The notes beneath the pieces were generated by a model that was not told the DNA's origin, searched no databases, and saw only the letters and a list, made by a program, of their open reading frames with translations. DNA of 64,000 bases, taken from positions 12,501 to 76,500 of the forward strand of contig JANCYU010000034.1 in assembly GCA_026122205.1 (NCBI GenBank). Direction: 5' to 3'. This stretch comes from Galdieria yellowstonensis. Taxonomy: Eukaryota > Rhodophyta > Bangiophyceae > Galdieriales > Galdieriaceae. The translations under genes were made by a program, and so were the position numbers. How positions within the stretch are numbered: position 1 is the first letter of the stretch; the number at the start of each line of letters is the position of its first letter. Below are positions 1 through 13,414 of the stretch, in pieces.

Positions 1-230
1 AGGCACCTTAGCATCTCGTTCGGTTCATCCCGCATCGCCAGTTCTGCTTACCAAAAATGGCCCACTTGCAGTGTTTATTCTTTGAAAACAAAAAGCTTAC
101 TCAAATAGCTTTTCGTATCTTACCAATTAAGAGTTTGAGAATAGGTCGAGGAATAGACATTCCCCGAGGCCTCTAATCATTCGCTTGACCCGATAAAACT
201 ACTACTCAAAATACACTGCAGCTATCCTGG

Positions 231-286
<56 letters not shown>

Positions 287-913
287 ACCCAAGTCAAACG
301 AGCGATTTGCACGTCAGCACCGTTCACAGACTTTCACCAGAGTTTCCTCTGGCTTCATCTTACTCAGGCATAGTTCACCATCTTTCGGGTCCCAACATGA
401 CAACTCCTTTTCCTTTTTTCAAAAAAAAAAGAGGAAGCGAGTTGCACTTTTTTTCAAGAAAAAAAAAGATCACTCTTTCAAGTCGTATTTCAGACTTGTA
501 ATCGCTTGCACTAGGTAGAAAAATAGAGATACATCTCTTTCTACTCGCTGTCATGTTAGACTCCTTGGTCCGTGTTTCAAGACGGGTCGATATCTACCAT
601 TTCGTCCATCTTCTCCAACCCTTGCGGGGATTTTTACACAAAAACCATGGATAGGTGAATAGCTTGTAAAATACAACAGACACCATAGATAATGGTAGTC
701 ACCTACACATCATCCATAAGCAACTTTGTATTCATGCCCAATTCACCCCCAACAATCCATGGAGATGGACATCTCGTGGAAATACCAAGGATCTCTTGAT
801 CCATAGACCAAGAAACCTACGATTTCCACAGATTTATATCGACACTGGCAGATTTCGCTTCCCTCTCAACGGTTTCAAGTACTATTGCACTCTCTTTTCA
901 AAGTTCTTTGCAT

Positions 914-947
<34 letters not shown>

Positions 948-1297
948 TCTTTACGTATTTAGCCTTGGATGATTTATAACACCCACAAAATTAAGGCTGT
1001 ACTACCAAACAACCCGACTCCACAACAAGAAATATCGTAGCGCAGCTTCCATACAAAGAAAAGAGATAAACGGGATTCTCACCCTCCATGATATTCCATT
1101 CCAGGAAATTTGCTCTTTTCTTGCTGCAGATATTTCTTGTCTTGTTTCAAATACATCTCCTCTTTTCACAGTAGAAAAAGAGGATTCTCATAGTGGGCTC
1201 TTCCCGCTTCGCTCGCCGCTACTAGGGGAATTCCAGTTGGTTTCTTTTCCTCCGCTTAATGATATGCTTAAGTTCAGCGGGTATCCTCGTCTGATTG
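1..1297 (-). rRNA. 28S (LSU) rRNA, 5' part; continues beyond the left edge
   Basis: Reading the minus strand, the 5' end of the large-subunit rRNA lies near 1297. The conserved block matching the universal ITS reverse-primer site (TCCTCCGCTTAATGATATGC) is at about 1250-1270, followed by the invariant AGCGGGTA stretch. The rest shows typical LSU blocks: the reverse complements of the C domain and the region around D1-D3 are recognisable, with A/T-rich expansion segments near 410-530. The gene is incomplete because transcription runs off position 1. The end near 1297 is placed by comparison with other eukaryotes and could be wrong by about ten bases. Open reading frames inside this stretch are chance. 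Confidence 0.93.
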
Positions 1298-1861
1298 GAG
1301 GTCTACGCATCAAATTGTTGATCATAAAAAAGTGGAGAATGAGTGGTGTGATACAAAGATGGGGCAAAGATTGTGTTGAATGGAAAGAAAAGGCGATATG
1401 TAGCATGATAACGGATGATGATCATGCCAAAGCGATACCTATTCTCTTTCCAATAGTCATTTACACTTGAAGTACAGCGTAATGACAACATCACAATTTG
1501 ACCATCTTTGGTTGGTATTTCCAGTTGGCAACGTGGCATGCATATAGCGTAGCCAATGTCTTGTAGATTGCCACAGAGACTTGCAAGAAATGTCCTCGAA
1601 CACATGTCATCTTGCATACTTGTCTAGCAGACACATCTACAAGATATCCACACTCAACACGCCATGTCCATTGGAAATACCAACGACACAACACTAATCC
1701 TCTCCACATTCTCTATTGGACATCTAATAGACATCCATTCAACTCCTTCTTCTACCTCTTGTCGAAAATTTCCATGTCTCATTGACATCGAAAAGTTTCC
1801 ATTCCTTTGTGTATGTGCATTGCAAAACAAAGATACCATGTCAAAGAGACACTCCAACAGA
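1298..1861 (-). other. ITS2 (internal transcribed spacer 2)
   Basis: Spacer between the 5.8S 3' end and the 28S 5' end on the minus strand, about 560 nt. It is bounded by recognisable rRNA ends and carries no conserved coding signal. Both boundaries are approximate because they come from rRNA homology and not from processing data. Confidence 0.8.
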
Positions 1862-2013
1862 CGTGCTTCCAGGAAAATAAATTCTCCTGAAAGCGCAACT
1901 TGCGTTCAAAGATTCAATGATTCACGAAAACTTGCAGTTCACACTACATTTCGCTTTTTGCCGCGTTCTTCATCGTCAAGAGAGCCGAGATATCCACCGT
2001 TGAGAGCTTTTTT
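1862..2013 (-). rRNA. 5.8S rRNA
   Basis: The minus strand carries the hallmark 5.8S segments in order: CTCTCAACGGTGGATATCTC at the 5' end, then GATGAAGAACGC, then GTGAATCATTGAATCTTTGA followed by ACGCAAGTTGCGC near the 3' end. The length of about 150 nt and the place between ITS1 and ITS2 fit. The ends are estimated from the family and may be off by a few bases. Confidence 0.92.
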
Positions 2014-2260
2014 CGTCAATGATTACAACACAAAGTTGAATGATAATCGGTTTGGTACTTGGCAATGGGAGAAAAATATTACTTATGAATTTTTCTTAGA
2101 GGTCACTGATGATGACAGAGTCAATCAGCATACCCCTTTTTCAAACGTGTGCACAGGGTGAAAATAATATAAAAAAAGCAAAAGAGAAAATGTCAACTCC
2201 AACTGTTTCCAGCCAAATGTTTCCATTCCCTTTCCCACTTTTTTTATACTTCTCACTGTG
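2014..2260 (-). other. ITS1 (internal transcribed spacer 1)
   Basis: About 250 nt between the 18S 3' end and the 5.8S 5' end, A/T-rich, with no gene signal. It is defined by its flanks. Confidence 0.8.
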
Positions 2261-2319
<59 letters not shown>

Positions 2320-2395
2320 CAATAAGGTTCAACGTACTTCTCGCAAAGCAAATCATAAGAAATTTGCCTTGCAATCCGTACGCTTCACCGGATCG

Positions 2396-2443
<48 letters not shown>

Positions 2444-2894
2444 TTCAACGCAAGTTGATGACTCGCGTTTACAAGGAATTCCTCGTTCATGAATACAGTT
2501 ACAGAATTCAATCCCAAGCACGATGCACTTTCAAAGATTACCCAAAACTCTTGTCAGAGTAGGTAGAAAAAAACTCTTTGAATGCATCAGTGTAGCCCGC
2601 GTGCAGCCCAGGACATCAAAGGGCATCACAGACCTGTTATTGCCTACAACTTCCATCCGTGAAAAACGAATAGTACCTCTAAGAAGTTTATCCATTTTCT
2701 ATTAAAGAAAATAAATAAAACTAGTTAGCAGGAAAAGGTCTCGTTCGTTAACGGAATTAACCAGACAAATCACTCCACCAACTAAGAACGGCCATGCACC
2801 ACCACCCATTCAATCAAGAAAGAGCTATCAATCTGTCAATCATAAAAATGTCCGGACCTGGTAAGTTGCCCCGTGTTGAGTCAAATTAAGCCGC

Positions 2895-2942
<48 letters not shown>

Positions 2943-4095
2943 ACTTGCGACCATACTCCCCCCAGAACCCAAAAGCTTTGGTTTCCCGGAAAAAAAGGAT
3001 GTACGATTATATTACTCAATACACCATCTCTTAGATGGCATCGTTTATGGTTAAGACTACGACGGTATCTAATCGTCTTCGATCCCCTAACTTTCGTCCT
3101 TGATCAATGGGTATATCCTTGCCAAACGCTTTCGCAGCAGTATGTCTTCCAAAAATCCAAGAATTTCACCTCTGACTATGGAATACAAATGGCCCCAACT
3201 ACCCCTGTTGATTTTTTTGGCTAAACATTTCATGCTCCTATACCAAACATGAAATGGCCTCGATTCGTTTATACCATGCTAAGCTATCCTTTCACAAAAA
3301 ACGCTTGAAACACTCTAATTTTTTCACAGTAAAGTTCAAGTGCACAACCTTAAGCAATCAATCAAGATCACTCAAGGTATGCACTTGGAGATGAGGTTCC
3401 TTGGAATTTCTTACAAAAGATTGCAAAAAAATTCCAAAAACCTCACAATTCAGACTACGGGCGTTTTAACTGCAACAACGTTCGTGTACGCTATTGGAGC
3501 TGGAATTACCGCGGCTGCTGGCACCAGACTTGCCCTCCAATCGTTACTCCGTTTAACGTTTAAATAAATGTCATTCCAATAAGATAACACTATTGTGCTA
3601 TCTATCGGTATTTCTTGTCGCTACCTCCCTGTGTCAGGATTGGGTAATTTGCGCGCCTGCTGCCATCCTTGGATGTGGTAGCCATCTCTCAGGCTCCCTC
3701 TCCGGAATCGAACCCCAATTCCCCGTTACCCGTCAACACCACGGTAGGCCTCGATCCTACCGTCAAAAGTTGATAGGGCAGATATTCAAACAATGCGTCG
3801 ATAGTATAAAAACTATCAATCCACAAAATTATCATGATTCCACAAGACTTGTATGTCCACAAAGGAACATACAAGGGTAGGATCACTAATAAGTGCATGG
3901 TCCAAAAAAAATTTTGGACCGGGCATGTATTAGCTCTAGCATTACTAGGGTTATCCATGTAAAAGAAAACATTGTGTAGATTATAACTGTTTTAATGAGC
4001 CATTCACAGTCTCGCCATAAATTTGGCTTATACTGGCATCTGCATGGCTTAATCCTTGAGACAAGCATACGCGACCCGCAGGATCAACGGGGTAT
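2261..4095 (-). rRNA. 18S (SSU) rRNA, complete
   Basis: The minus strand begins near 4095 with GTTGATCCTGC and ends at 2261 with GGTGAACCTGCGGAAGGATC followed by ATT, the standard 3' end. In between are the universal blocks, including the 530 region (the reverse complement ACCGCGGCTGCTGGCACC is visible near 3511-3528) and the 1100 and 1400 regions. The length of about 1.83 kb is normal and I see no intron. The 5' terminal helix differs from the usual eukaryotic sequence but stays paired (see findings). It is the first gene transcribed in this rDNA unit, whose direction is leftward. Confidence 0.96.
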
Positions 4096-6974
4096 CTTAA
4101 TTTTTTCCACGTCCTCTTTCATTGGTCATGCAGAGTTTATCGTTGGCGTTGACACCACAATGTGGTTAGAAGCCAAGTAGATAAAGAATTGTGCAAGCAA
4201 TGAAAGAGGACTCATTTTCCGTACAAGGAAAATGGGAAGATTTTTTTCAACATTCGTCATCGAGAAGCCAAATACTTCTCGAGCAAATTTTTTTGATGAT
4301 GTGTCCGTACAACTTTTTTTGGTGCAAGACACATTCATCTACCAAACGATCCTTTGTTGTCTTCCTCCATCTTGTGAGAGAATGACACTTTACCTTGCAG
4401 TTCTGTACTGGTTGACCAGACTCAACCACCACCGCAACACAAAGAGAAAATTAAATTTTCAACTTGGTCGCAAAATGGGACAAGTAAACATCCATCATAC
4501 AGAAACTGAAAGAGTGTATCTCTCAAAGACCATTGTGTAGTCCATTCTGTACAATGAGCGGCGAATAGATCTACCATTTTCAGATAGCTATTCAAGCCAT
4601 TTTGAAGTGCTCATTGAGAAGGTAACTACAATTGAAAAAGCAACTGCAACTTTGCCAAACTGGTAGCTTCATACATCAACTCCTATAAAAACAAGTTGAA
4701 AAACTCTCCCTGATGAGTGAAGAATGTCGACGAGAATCGTGAAAGAGTGGCAGGTTGTTCCCGCCAAATACTCTTCCACATCTTCCCGCCACATTTTCAT
4801 CCATTTACCAGGAAGACCAACTCTGAAAACCATGGAAGAGATAGATTACAAGCGACGAATCTTTCGAAGTTTGTCTTGTAGGCATTTCGAAACTTCTAGT
4901 CGCCTTCATCTATACATCCATCCATGCATCGTAGGCAAGTAGAGCAAACTTTGAAACGGTCTCTTTTTTGAATCGAGCCCGCCATTTTTTTGAATTTGCT
5001 CGGCGGCGATTTTGCACCCCATCAAAAAGAAAAATGCTAAATCCGCCGCCAAAGCCAAAGAAAATTTTGGCGGGCCTTTTGATTGCACGACTGCGTTACA
5101 CGTGGCACGGAAAAAAAATGCCGTTCCATTGGACACTTTGTGGCCAATGAAAATCAATTGCCAAGGGGACAACCAAAAAGAGCCGTTTCTTTTTTTTTAC
5201 TTGGGTGTACTCTTCCTTTCAAACGCGTACACACACATACACTTCTCTCTTATACTGACACTTGCAACTCTTGTCTACTACACCAAACTTGCAATCTCTT
5301 CAAGAGGAAATAGTTGCTAGGGGGTACAAATATACAAGTTTTCAAGTGCTCTCTCTCACTAGTCTTCCACTTTTCACCAATCCTTTTCAACCATTCAACT
5401 TGTCGTTTTACACCACGACTCTGTAGTAATATAGTTGTGTAGTTGTGTGCGTATACAGGTTGGTAGTTGAAGCTGTGGAGAATGGCGGGAAAGTGACAAC
5501 CCTCTTTGTCACTAGAGCCATTCACCAACCACCAAGACAGGAGTACAACAAGTCCACAAAACACACTCTAGAAACACCTCTCAAACATAACAAGAAATAA
5601 ATAGTCTTCTTCGAGTTTTAAAAAGACAAAACACACGAGTGAAACCCCAAAAAAACAGTGCCAAAACAAAGTTCAACTTGCCCACCAAACTTGAATTGGT
5701 TGGAGTCATTCGTTCTAGTGGCAATTGGTGCAGAATACTTTGGTTCAATATTGCCTGTAGAAGAAGCAAAAGGAGTCGAAACTCTTTGGACTTTGCTTTG
5801 CTTTTTACATTATCCGACACTGCACAGGAAACCTAGAGTGTCAATAGAGGGTTGCGTTACCAAGACGACATGTCTACGCACTCGTCGACACAAAAGGAGA
5901 AAGACTAGAGGAAAAGAACCAATGTGACTCGATAAAGAGTAGACATTCTTAACACTTATAATGTAGCAACTAGCGAGTTGTGTTTTAGTAGCCAGTTGGT
6001 TCTTTCTTTTTCTGCAGAGGGAGCTCCCGTAGGACAACGTTTCCAAGCCGTCTTGGAGTCGTCCAGGCTTTATGTCGTCTGGTATTTACAGGTGAATTTT
6101 GAAGAAAAAGTATTGGAGCAAGGACGTTTTGGCTTCCATCTTCTCGGTTTCTTTCCTTCTTGGGTTGCCAATGCAGTAGGGCGGCGCTGAGGGAACCTAG
6201 ACCAAGACAGCGAGGCTTTGCTATAAGAGAACGATAAACAAGTTGAAGTGGAAAGACGACGGTGGTTCTGTTTATTGTAACAAGTGCAAAAGAGATCAAT
6301 TTATGCCACTAGGACAAAACAACTAGTCACTGAATACAACGTGCTTTGTTGCATTGCATTCTACAAGCACTATACTATTATTTTGCGAGTACAAGACGAC
6401 AATGCCGTACTCAATCTCGTTCGTCTACCTCGAAGACTCTACGGCAAAGCGGTTTTGATACCAAGGAAGGCAATACAGCACGATGCTCAACCGTCGCCAC
6501 GTAGGTGTCTGTCGGGAGGCAAAGCAGAGAAACTTTGAAATTGACATAGCCATGTCGAATAAACTTGTCTTGACTTTCAGCGGAAAGTTGGAAAAGGTTG
6601 TAACACTGTCATCACTGCGGTGAAGCAAAGGTATTTCGTTGCAAACTTGGATAGTTGGATGACAGTGGTCTTGACTGTCTTATCAGACAGTGAAATGCAT
6701 TCTTCAAAAGTCTCTTGCATTTGTAACTCTTCCAGCATTACAAACGGAAATAACCGCTATTGCCTTTTCCCATGTAAACTGCTCACTGGAAAACCAAGTC
6801 GAAAACGATCAACTACTTGTGAAGAGTACTAGTAAAGGTAACTTGAACACTCCTAAAATGGATGAAAACGCAACATATCTCAACGAAACAAGTCACTTTG
6901 AATACTGAGACAAACTTGACAAAGCACAAAACAATTACAAAACTACTGCGTCCACAACCATTCAAGGCCCATTT
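4096..6974. other. rDNA 5' external/intergenic spacer; no gene seen
   Basis: This stretch lies upstream of the 18S and must contain the RNA polymerase I promoter and 5' external transcribed spacer, but I cannot point to either. Short open frames exist on both strands. None has a recognisable domain or a convincing chain of exons. There are homopolymer T/A runs (for example near 5184-5197) but no tandem spacer repeat that I can see. Confidence 0.5.
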
Positions 6975-7935
6975 GGAGATTGGTCAGTGGAAATTAGCTC
7001 AAGACACCTTTTGCTCTCTTTTACTGACAAACAATGGCAATATGCTGTTTCTTTGTTCCAACTTCAAGTTTATATACACAAAATGCGAATACCAAGGAAA
7101 TTGTATACTTTGAAGAAAGACGCAAAGGTCTTTGGAGTCTTTAGTGAAGGGTCCTTTAGTGGACGGAGGAAGAGTTGCCACTGTTTAGCGGAAGCTTTGT
7201 GATTCAACAGCTCTGGCAGTCTAGAGACTTTTTCAGACAGACTATATGGGAAAAATATTTCACTGAAAACAAGTAATGAAATTTCGGACTGTGCAATTTA
7301 CAGCTAGCTTGTCGAACTAGTTGCATAAAAAAGCTTCACGTTGGATTGACATCTTCACGTTGAGAAAAGGAGTAAACACAGCTGAAAATGTCTTATTTTG
7401 AGGCGACAGGAGCACTCGACATTGGACTGAACTACGAAGAATAAGACTCTTTGTACAAACACAAGAAAAAAAGATCAACTGTTAAAGCTAACTGCTTGCT
7501 GTTACCAACCACTCGCGCATTTGTTGTGCTTGTTTCTGGAATATCGAAAATTCTTGTTCTGTGTCTACTTTTTACTTAGGTGTCACCAACGTGCAGCGAA
7601 ACTGGTAAATAGAACACGTGCCCAGTCAATCTGTGCAAACACTCTTGTGCCAAATACAGAGGGTGTGGATGAGTCACTATCTTCTGAGAATGTTTTGAAG
7701 CATCTTCCCTTGGAAGAGAATGTCGTCTCGAGTTTTGTGTGTGGAAAGAACGTTTCAGTTCAAAGCAACTTATCTTCAATAGTAATGACGCCACAAGGGA
7801 CGATAAGCTTGTCTTATACAGACAAGTGCTCTTGGAAAATTCGACCAGTTTACTTCAAATGTCTTTCCGTCAACTTTTGTTCAAGTCTATGTGGAAGAGA
7901 AAAGAGAGAACACTGTATTTGAAAGCTGACCTAGT
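6975..7935 (+). repeat. Diverged repeat, copy A
   Basis: This stretch is clearly related to 13415-14280. Shared landmarks in the same order and orientation are: the CTGACAAAC block (7023 against 13469), TTTATATACACAAA (7069, 13517), TACCAAGGAAATTGTA (7089, 13537), GCAAAGGTCTTTG (7122, 13570), a TATGGGAAAA.TATTTCAC block (7245, 13682), GGAGCAAACACAG or its variant GGAGTAAACACAG, TTCTGTGTCTACTTTTT (7556, 14019), TTGAAGCATCTT, and GTGGAAGAGAAAA near the end. By eye, about four bases in five match in the better parts, with many small gaps. The longest reading frame in copy A (7521-7922) is not kept in copy B, so neither copy looks like a protein gene now. Confidence 0.75.
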
Positions 7936-10900
7936 ACAACTGGTGCGTCTTGCCGAGTTGAGGTGAACAATTTAAATGAAATGAATAGTCTCATGTACCG
8001 GAATAGGTTCACAGGTAATTTTTTTAGCAGTCACGTGGTTTCCTGACGATGGAAACTCGCAAAGAAAAGTTTTTTGATCAATACAGTACAATGTAGAACA
8101 ACAAAATTATCAGACAAGCATCAGTTGTTCAAATTTGCGTGTGCTGTGAAAGAACAACTGGAGTTTCCAAAGTGCCAATACAGTCTTTTTGGTGTATCTT
8201 TTGCTCTTCAAGAATACATAAATGAGCAGCGAAAAAAAACACTACCTGCAAAAGTTCCAACACACAAGAGTTGTACTCAAAAGATTCGTTGAAGTTGAAG
8301 CGAAGAGTTTGATGTCGTAATTGGTGGTTCGCATGAAGACTGTAAAACAGACGAAATAATGCTTCCATTTATCTTACTTTTTGCTGTAAATTTTCAGTGT
8401 TAGAAACTCCTTGATAGTCACCACAGTCCTTTGTGTCTCGAATTGTAGAATGACAAGGGCAATTCAAACTCCGAATTCAGATTATATGTCCTTACGAGAG
8501 TTGCAATAGAATATCAATTGTATGTTACCTCGAGAAACGTGTATCCACAATTCCTTTTCAACTCTCCAAAGAGTGTAGCACGAAAACTCGTAAACAAGAC
8601 AACTCAATTCTGCCAAACGAACGAGTCCTTTCTTCAGTAACTTTGAAGAATCCGAAGTTGTGTGATTGCGAACGGTCATGAGACTTGTATGAAAAGTACT
8701 AGCTCAAAGTTACAACTGGAGCAAAAAAATACTGCAATTCACTTGTCTGATCCATTGCTTCCAAGCATCTTACGAGTCAGACAGCGACTCGAAGAGGCAC
8801 CAACGTTACTATTCTTGCAAGAATAGGTATCGCCTAGTGCAACAAGATAAGTATACATTGGTATATTTGCAATTTTATTTCGCTTCAAAAGATGCTATAT
8901 TTACTTACAAGGACAAAGTCACTTCACTGAGTGTCTTTGATGCAGCCGTCGTTGCCTTTATGACAGGCAGAGTTCTAAGTATCCAATGATACATTCTAAA
9001 CGACTATTGTTGTATGTAGCATAAAAGAGTTTACCACTCATAACAATTGTTCTCGATGACTCTTGCAATTAGATACTATTCTATCTTTCTTATTCACATG
9101 GATAGAGATAGAACATGAAAAATCCATCTTCCGTTACATCCACCAAGTTTCGGAAGAATTCAGTGAAAGTCAGCAACTCTTCGATAACACTCGGTGAATA
9201 GGTCAACCTTTTATTAAAAGATACGGCTCTTCCATTTATGGAAAAAGTCAATACATAAACAAGTGTAAAAACAAATATTCACAAAAATCCAAAGGTTTCG
9301 CAAGACTCGTCAAGGAATTCAAAAGGATATCATCACAAAATACAACATGCCGTCGCTCCATTCCAACTCAACAAATATACTCAGCTTCTAGTTTCATAAG
9401 AACGTAATTGTATTTTGATTGCAGGCTCAATCAGTCTTCGCATCTAGTTCTATGGCTAAGAAAGACAAAATTTCATCTTGGAACGGATTTTAGGATAAAA
9501 CCTTCATACTGTCAAAGCAGCTTATGTCTCCTTGGGAACAACGATGGCACTGTCATAGTTAGATTCACTTCTACTTTATCCAAAAAGGCAGTTAAAACTA
9601 CAAAGCCAGTATGGACTAGAAATAGGAAAATCCAAAAGACACATGGAACACAGCAGCTCAGTGAAAATACGAGACCAACACTACTGGAAAAATGTCATCC
9701 CAAATTTCTTCCTTTGTAAAGAGCAACTCCAGGGAAGCAAAAGACAAATGAGTTGACAAACGAACTTGTCTCTAGACAAAAAGACAAGAAATTGGCTCTC
9801 ACACCAAAAGTACTGCTACTTTTCAACACAGCACTAACTCCGAAGAACCGAAAAATCATAAAAATAGAACCTTGTTGTGAACGACAATAAAAAAAAGACG
9901 CGACTCGTCCCATATAAACAATGGCACAGCTTTCCATGAACTTTCTAACAAATACTACACTCTAGCGCAAATAGGCTGCTACAGTTTTGGAGACGAAAAA
10001 GTTACTTCAAAAAACCAAGAAACTCGTCCCGTTTGTCATCAAAATATACAAACCAGCTCTGTTCAAGACTTGATGAGCAATACAAAAACCACCAGACAGA
10101 ATATCTGTCAGTAAACCCGAGTCAGGTTGTCACAAGTGTTTTTTTCGGTACAATTGCCTTGTCCGATAAAGAAAAGCTCTCCTTTCACAAGCTTTCCTCT
10201 AAAGCCATACATACAACTGACACAACAGGTTGGCTCTCATACGCAATAGCGGCACAAGTCTACTAAAACTTTACCAACGCTCTCACACTTCCCTTTAAAA
10301 TACATACTCTAGTTGTCGCAAGTATTTTCCAGCGAAGACACCTTGCACGTGTTAGTGTGTGTATGTGTGTGTGTAAAGACGCTGTCAAGCTTCACATAAT
10401 TGCTCCCCAATTCTTGCGGAATTTGGCCTTCCAACTGTTGGTAGTAATTATTGTAGCTGTTGTGTTGGCTTGTTGAGTTTATTTTCATATATTGAAAAAG
10501 AAGTTTATGAAAGCGATAAATTGCTTCTTTCTTGTTTCTGCACCTGTGTCAAGCTGTAACTGTCTCGGAACCAAGTTTCTCTTGCAGCTAATGACTCTAT
10601 GAAAGTAGCAGATTCTCCAAACTCTGGGTTATGTGGTTTGTTTTTCCGGAGTTTGCAAGGAATACTTTTTGGAATGTTCCTACTTGTCATTGCTACTCGT
10701 CAAAAGTCCAGAATAATTTGGTACTCGTAAAGTGTCTTCAAGTCTGTCAAGAGTTTCAGGTAGACTACTGTAGGTTGACGCTTCTATTGCGAGGGAAGGG
10801 TCGCTCGCCTTTGCCTCTTGAGGTGGAGATGTTCAAAGGTTTTCTGGGGGAGTCTTTTTCAAGAGTTGATACTGAAGAACAAGGAGTATGTGACTTCGTG

Positions 10901-13414
10901 CTTGGTTCGATTTGATAGCTTCCCAGACTGTCCGGAAAGGTGGATACCTCTTTGGGGTTGCTTAGTTCTACGCCAGAAACAGTTTCACGTGGTTTGATTA
11001 TTCTACCGAGTCCATTTTCAGACGTTGCACTGCTGCAGTTTAGTTGTGGACACTTTTCAATTCTAACTGACTGATGGTATATCCATTGCGAACTTATTTA
11101 CAATCTTGGAGCGACTCATTGCTGCGTTCCGAGGTTCTGCAAAGTATATCCTTTATCGAAAGAAAAGACTTTACGAGGACGTGAATAGGCGTTTTACTTG
11201 TTTTGTTTATAAGAGTTGAACGAAACTTGGAAAGACTCCGTAGCTTGTCTTATTCGAAGCAGCTTGGTTATCGTGAGATGTATGTAAAACCCAGCGTTTT
11301 TTATGATTATTGGAAAAATCAAGCCTTGAAGGTCTTTCAAAGTTGCACTGGAGCTCGTTTCTCTTTTGCCGTTGCAACAACTTAGCATGAAACGACAATG
11401 AGGAAAAGGCACTGTCCACGGATTTCTGAAACAGGCACAATAGGCACGATACCGGTTACAAGTATATACAAAGTATCAAACCCTTTGGACAGATCCGTTG
11501 ACACATTTGTAGACAAATCTAGGTGGCGTTTCGGATATCTCAACACGATCCTTGACTGTTCTTTTGCATCAATCACAGACAAGTTGTAGAGAACAAGCCT
11601 ATGAAAGTTTTTTGAGAACGGTTTTGTTGATAAGAGAATGAAAAGTATCACGTACAGGTACCAAAGTTGTGAGCTGATGGCTTAAACAGAGGTTTGAATA
11701 AGATCAATGAACCGCTTTGCTGTTTCTAGTGCTTTGTGTATCATCGTGGAATGCCTTGTTGGTTCCCAATATCAGGTGTTTTTGACTATTATTCAGTTAT
11801 ATTGTATCTGCAATCAAAAGGACTTCAAGTTGACTTTTGCCAAGGCTATTGATTTTATGGATAAACTAGAGGAGAAAGCAAGTGAAAACGAGCTGATTTT
11901 GAAAACAATATTTTTATCCATGAAACCAAAATGCTATGGTTGGGATACTGCTCCATGATATTATTCAGGTTGAATCCAACTAGCGACAACTAATTATTCC
12001 AAGCTTGTTGGTATTGTTTGAAAGGCTCGATGACTTTGCAACAGTATTCGGATGGGACGAAATTCAAGAGGAAGCTTGGAAAGTTTGATACCTACTCGTG
12101 AACACAAATACTGAAGAATCATGTAACAATGCAGTGTACGTTTATTACTTTCATAGCTAATTTAGAGGAAAGTGTAACAGTTGAATTTGACCAGTCCTGT
12201 CGTTTTTTTATTCTTTTATAGATAAACTTCCTTAAGATTTCGATCTTCCTGAGAGGTGTCCATTGATTATTCTTTGCAAACAAAATGTGGAAAACTTTTT
12301 CGTGAAAGATGTATTGTCGGGTAGAAATGGAGCTTTCCAAATAACGCATGACCCTTATCAATCAATTGTAGAATATTGACATTCTTCCATCGGACGCAAT
12401 GCTATTGTCTCTTCAAGTATTTGATCGCGATTATTATTATTGAATTGGATGATGCTGATCGAATAGTTGCTAGAGTTTTCAGTTGAACCTTCATTTGTTT
12501 TCTGAATATCATTATTACATATGTCGCCATAGAGTGTGTTTCTTCCTTGTCGGCTGTATAAAGACTTTAATTGCACTATCCATCGCAGTCGCAGATTTCT
12601 TTCACCAAGTCTTATTATCCATTATTGAATCATAAGGCTTTCAGGTGTCAAGTTGCTTCAAGTCATGCAGATGAAACATTGTCCTTGTCAAAGTTGAAAA
12701 CATGGCATCCTTTCCATGAAGCATCGTTTTACGACTTTCATGATGAGATGAAAGAAACTATGCCACAGAGACTATAGTAGGAATCGACTAGGTTCTGAAG
12801 GTAGAAAAAGTTAAAGCAGCTATGCATGCACGAGTACAACTGTGTGATATATAAATACTTGCAATTCAATGCAGAATTTTTGCGGCAAGTGCTCATACAA
12901 ACAGCTCAAATGACGAACAGCTGAAAGTAGTTCCAACGCAAATAGCAAGACATAATCGAAAAACTGTTATCTCTATGCAGATACTTTATTACTTGCATCG
13001 AACTGATCAATATTCCTCGAATAGTCTATATCTGACAGAAAATATACAACTTTGCAACTGAGACACGGTATTGTTATGTGTCGAGTTGTTATTTCTGACC
13101 TCAAATTACGCCTAGGTGTGACAAGTCTTCAGAGATACTTTCCCATGGGAGAGACACAACAGACTACAAGTCTTACTATGGACTCAACTCTGCTGCTTCT
13201 GTCTGAAAAGCAATCTTCACATACAGCTCTGTTGTATTCTTGAATAAACACTTTTCATGCAGACTACGCCAAGAGAACAGCAATAGAAACAGTATCCACT
13301 GTATCCTATTTTCATTTTCATGTCGAGCATCCTTTCTTTTCATTTATGTTTCTAAATTTCAAAGAATATGATATTCTATTTTGGAACTTGCCAGTCATTC
13401 TTTGCGAGTATTGC
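7936..13414. other. Long stretch without a supportable gene
   Basis: About 5.5 kb of moderately A/T-rich sequence lies between the two repeat copies. Short frames occur on both strands (for example 10631-10915 and 11707-11958 on plus), but none shows a known motif, a good codon pattern or an obvious exon chain with the 50 nt introns used elsewhere in the window. A GT-rich simple stretch sits near 10352-10373. The frame at 11707-11958 has a helical, charged tail that could be a decayed exon, but I cannot assign it. Confidence 0.45.

Noticed and set aside
1..4095. Many short open frames inside the rDNA
   Set aside because: They overlap conserved rRNA and spacer on both strands and show no domain; they are chance.
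7521..7922. A 133-codon frame within repeat copy A
   Set aside because: The homologous stretch of copy B has frame-breaking gaps and stops, so the frame is not conserved, and no motif is visible.
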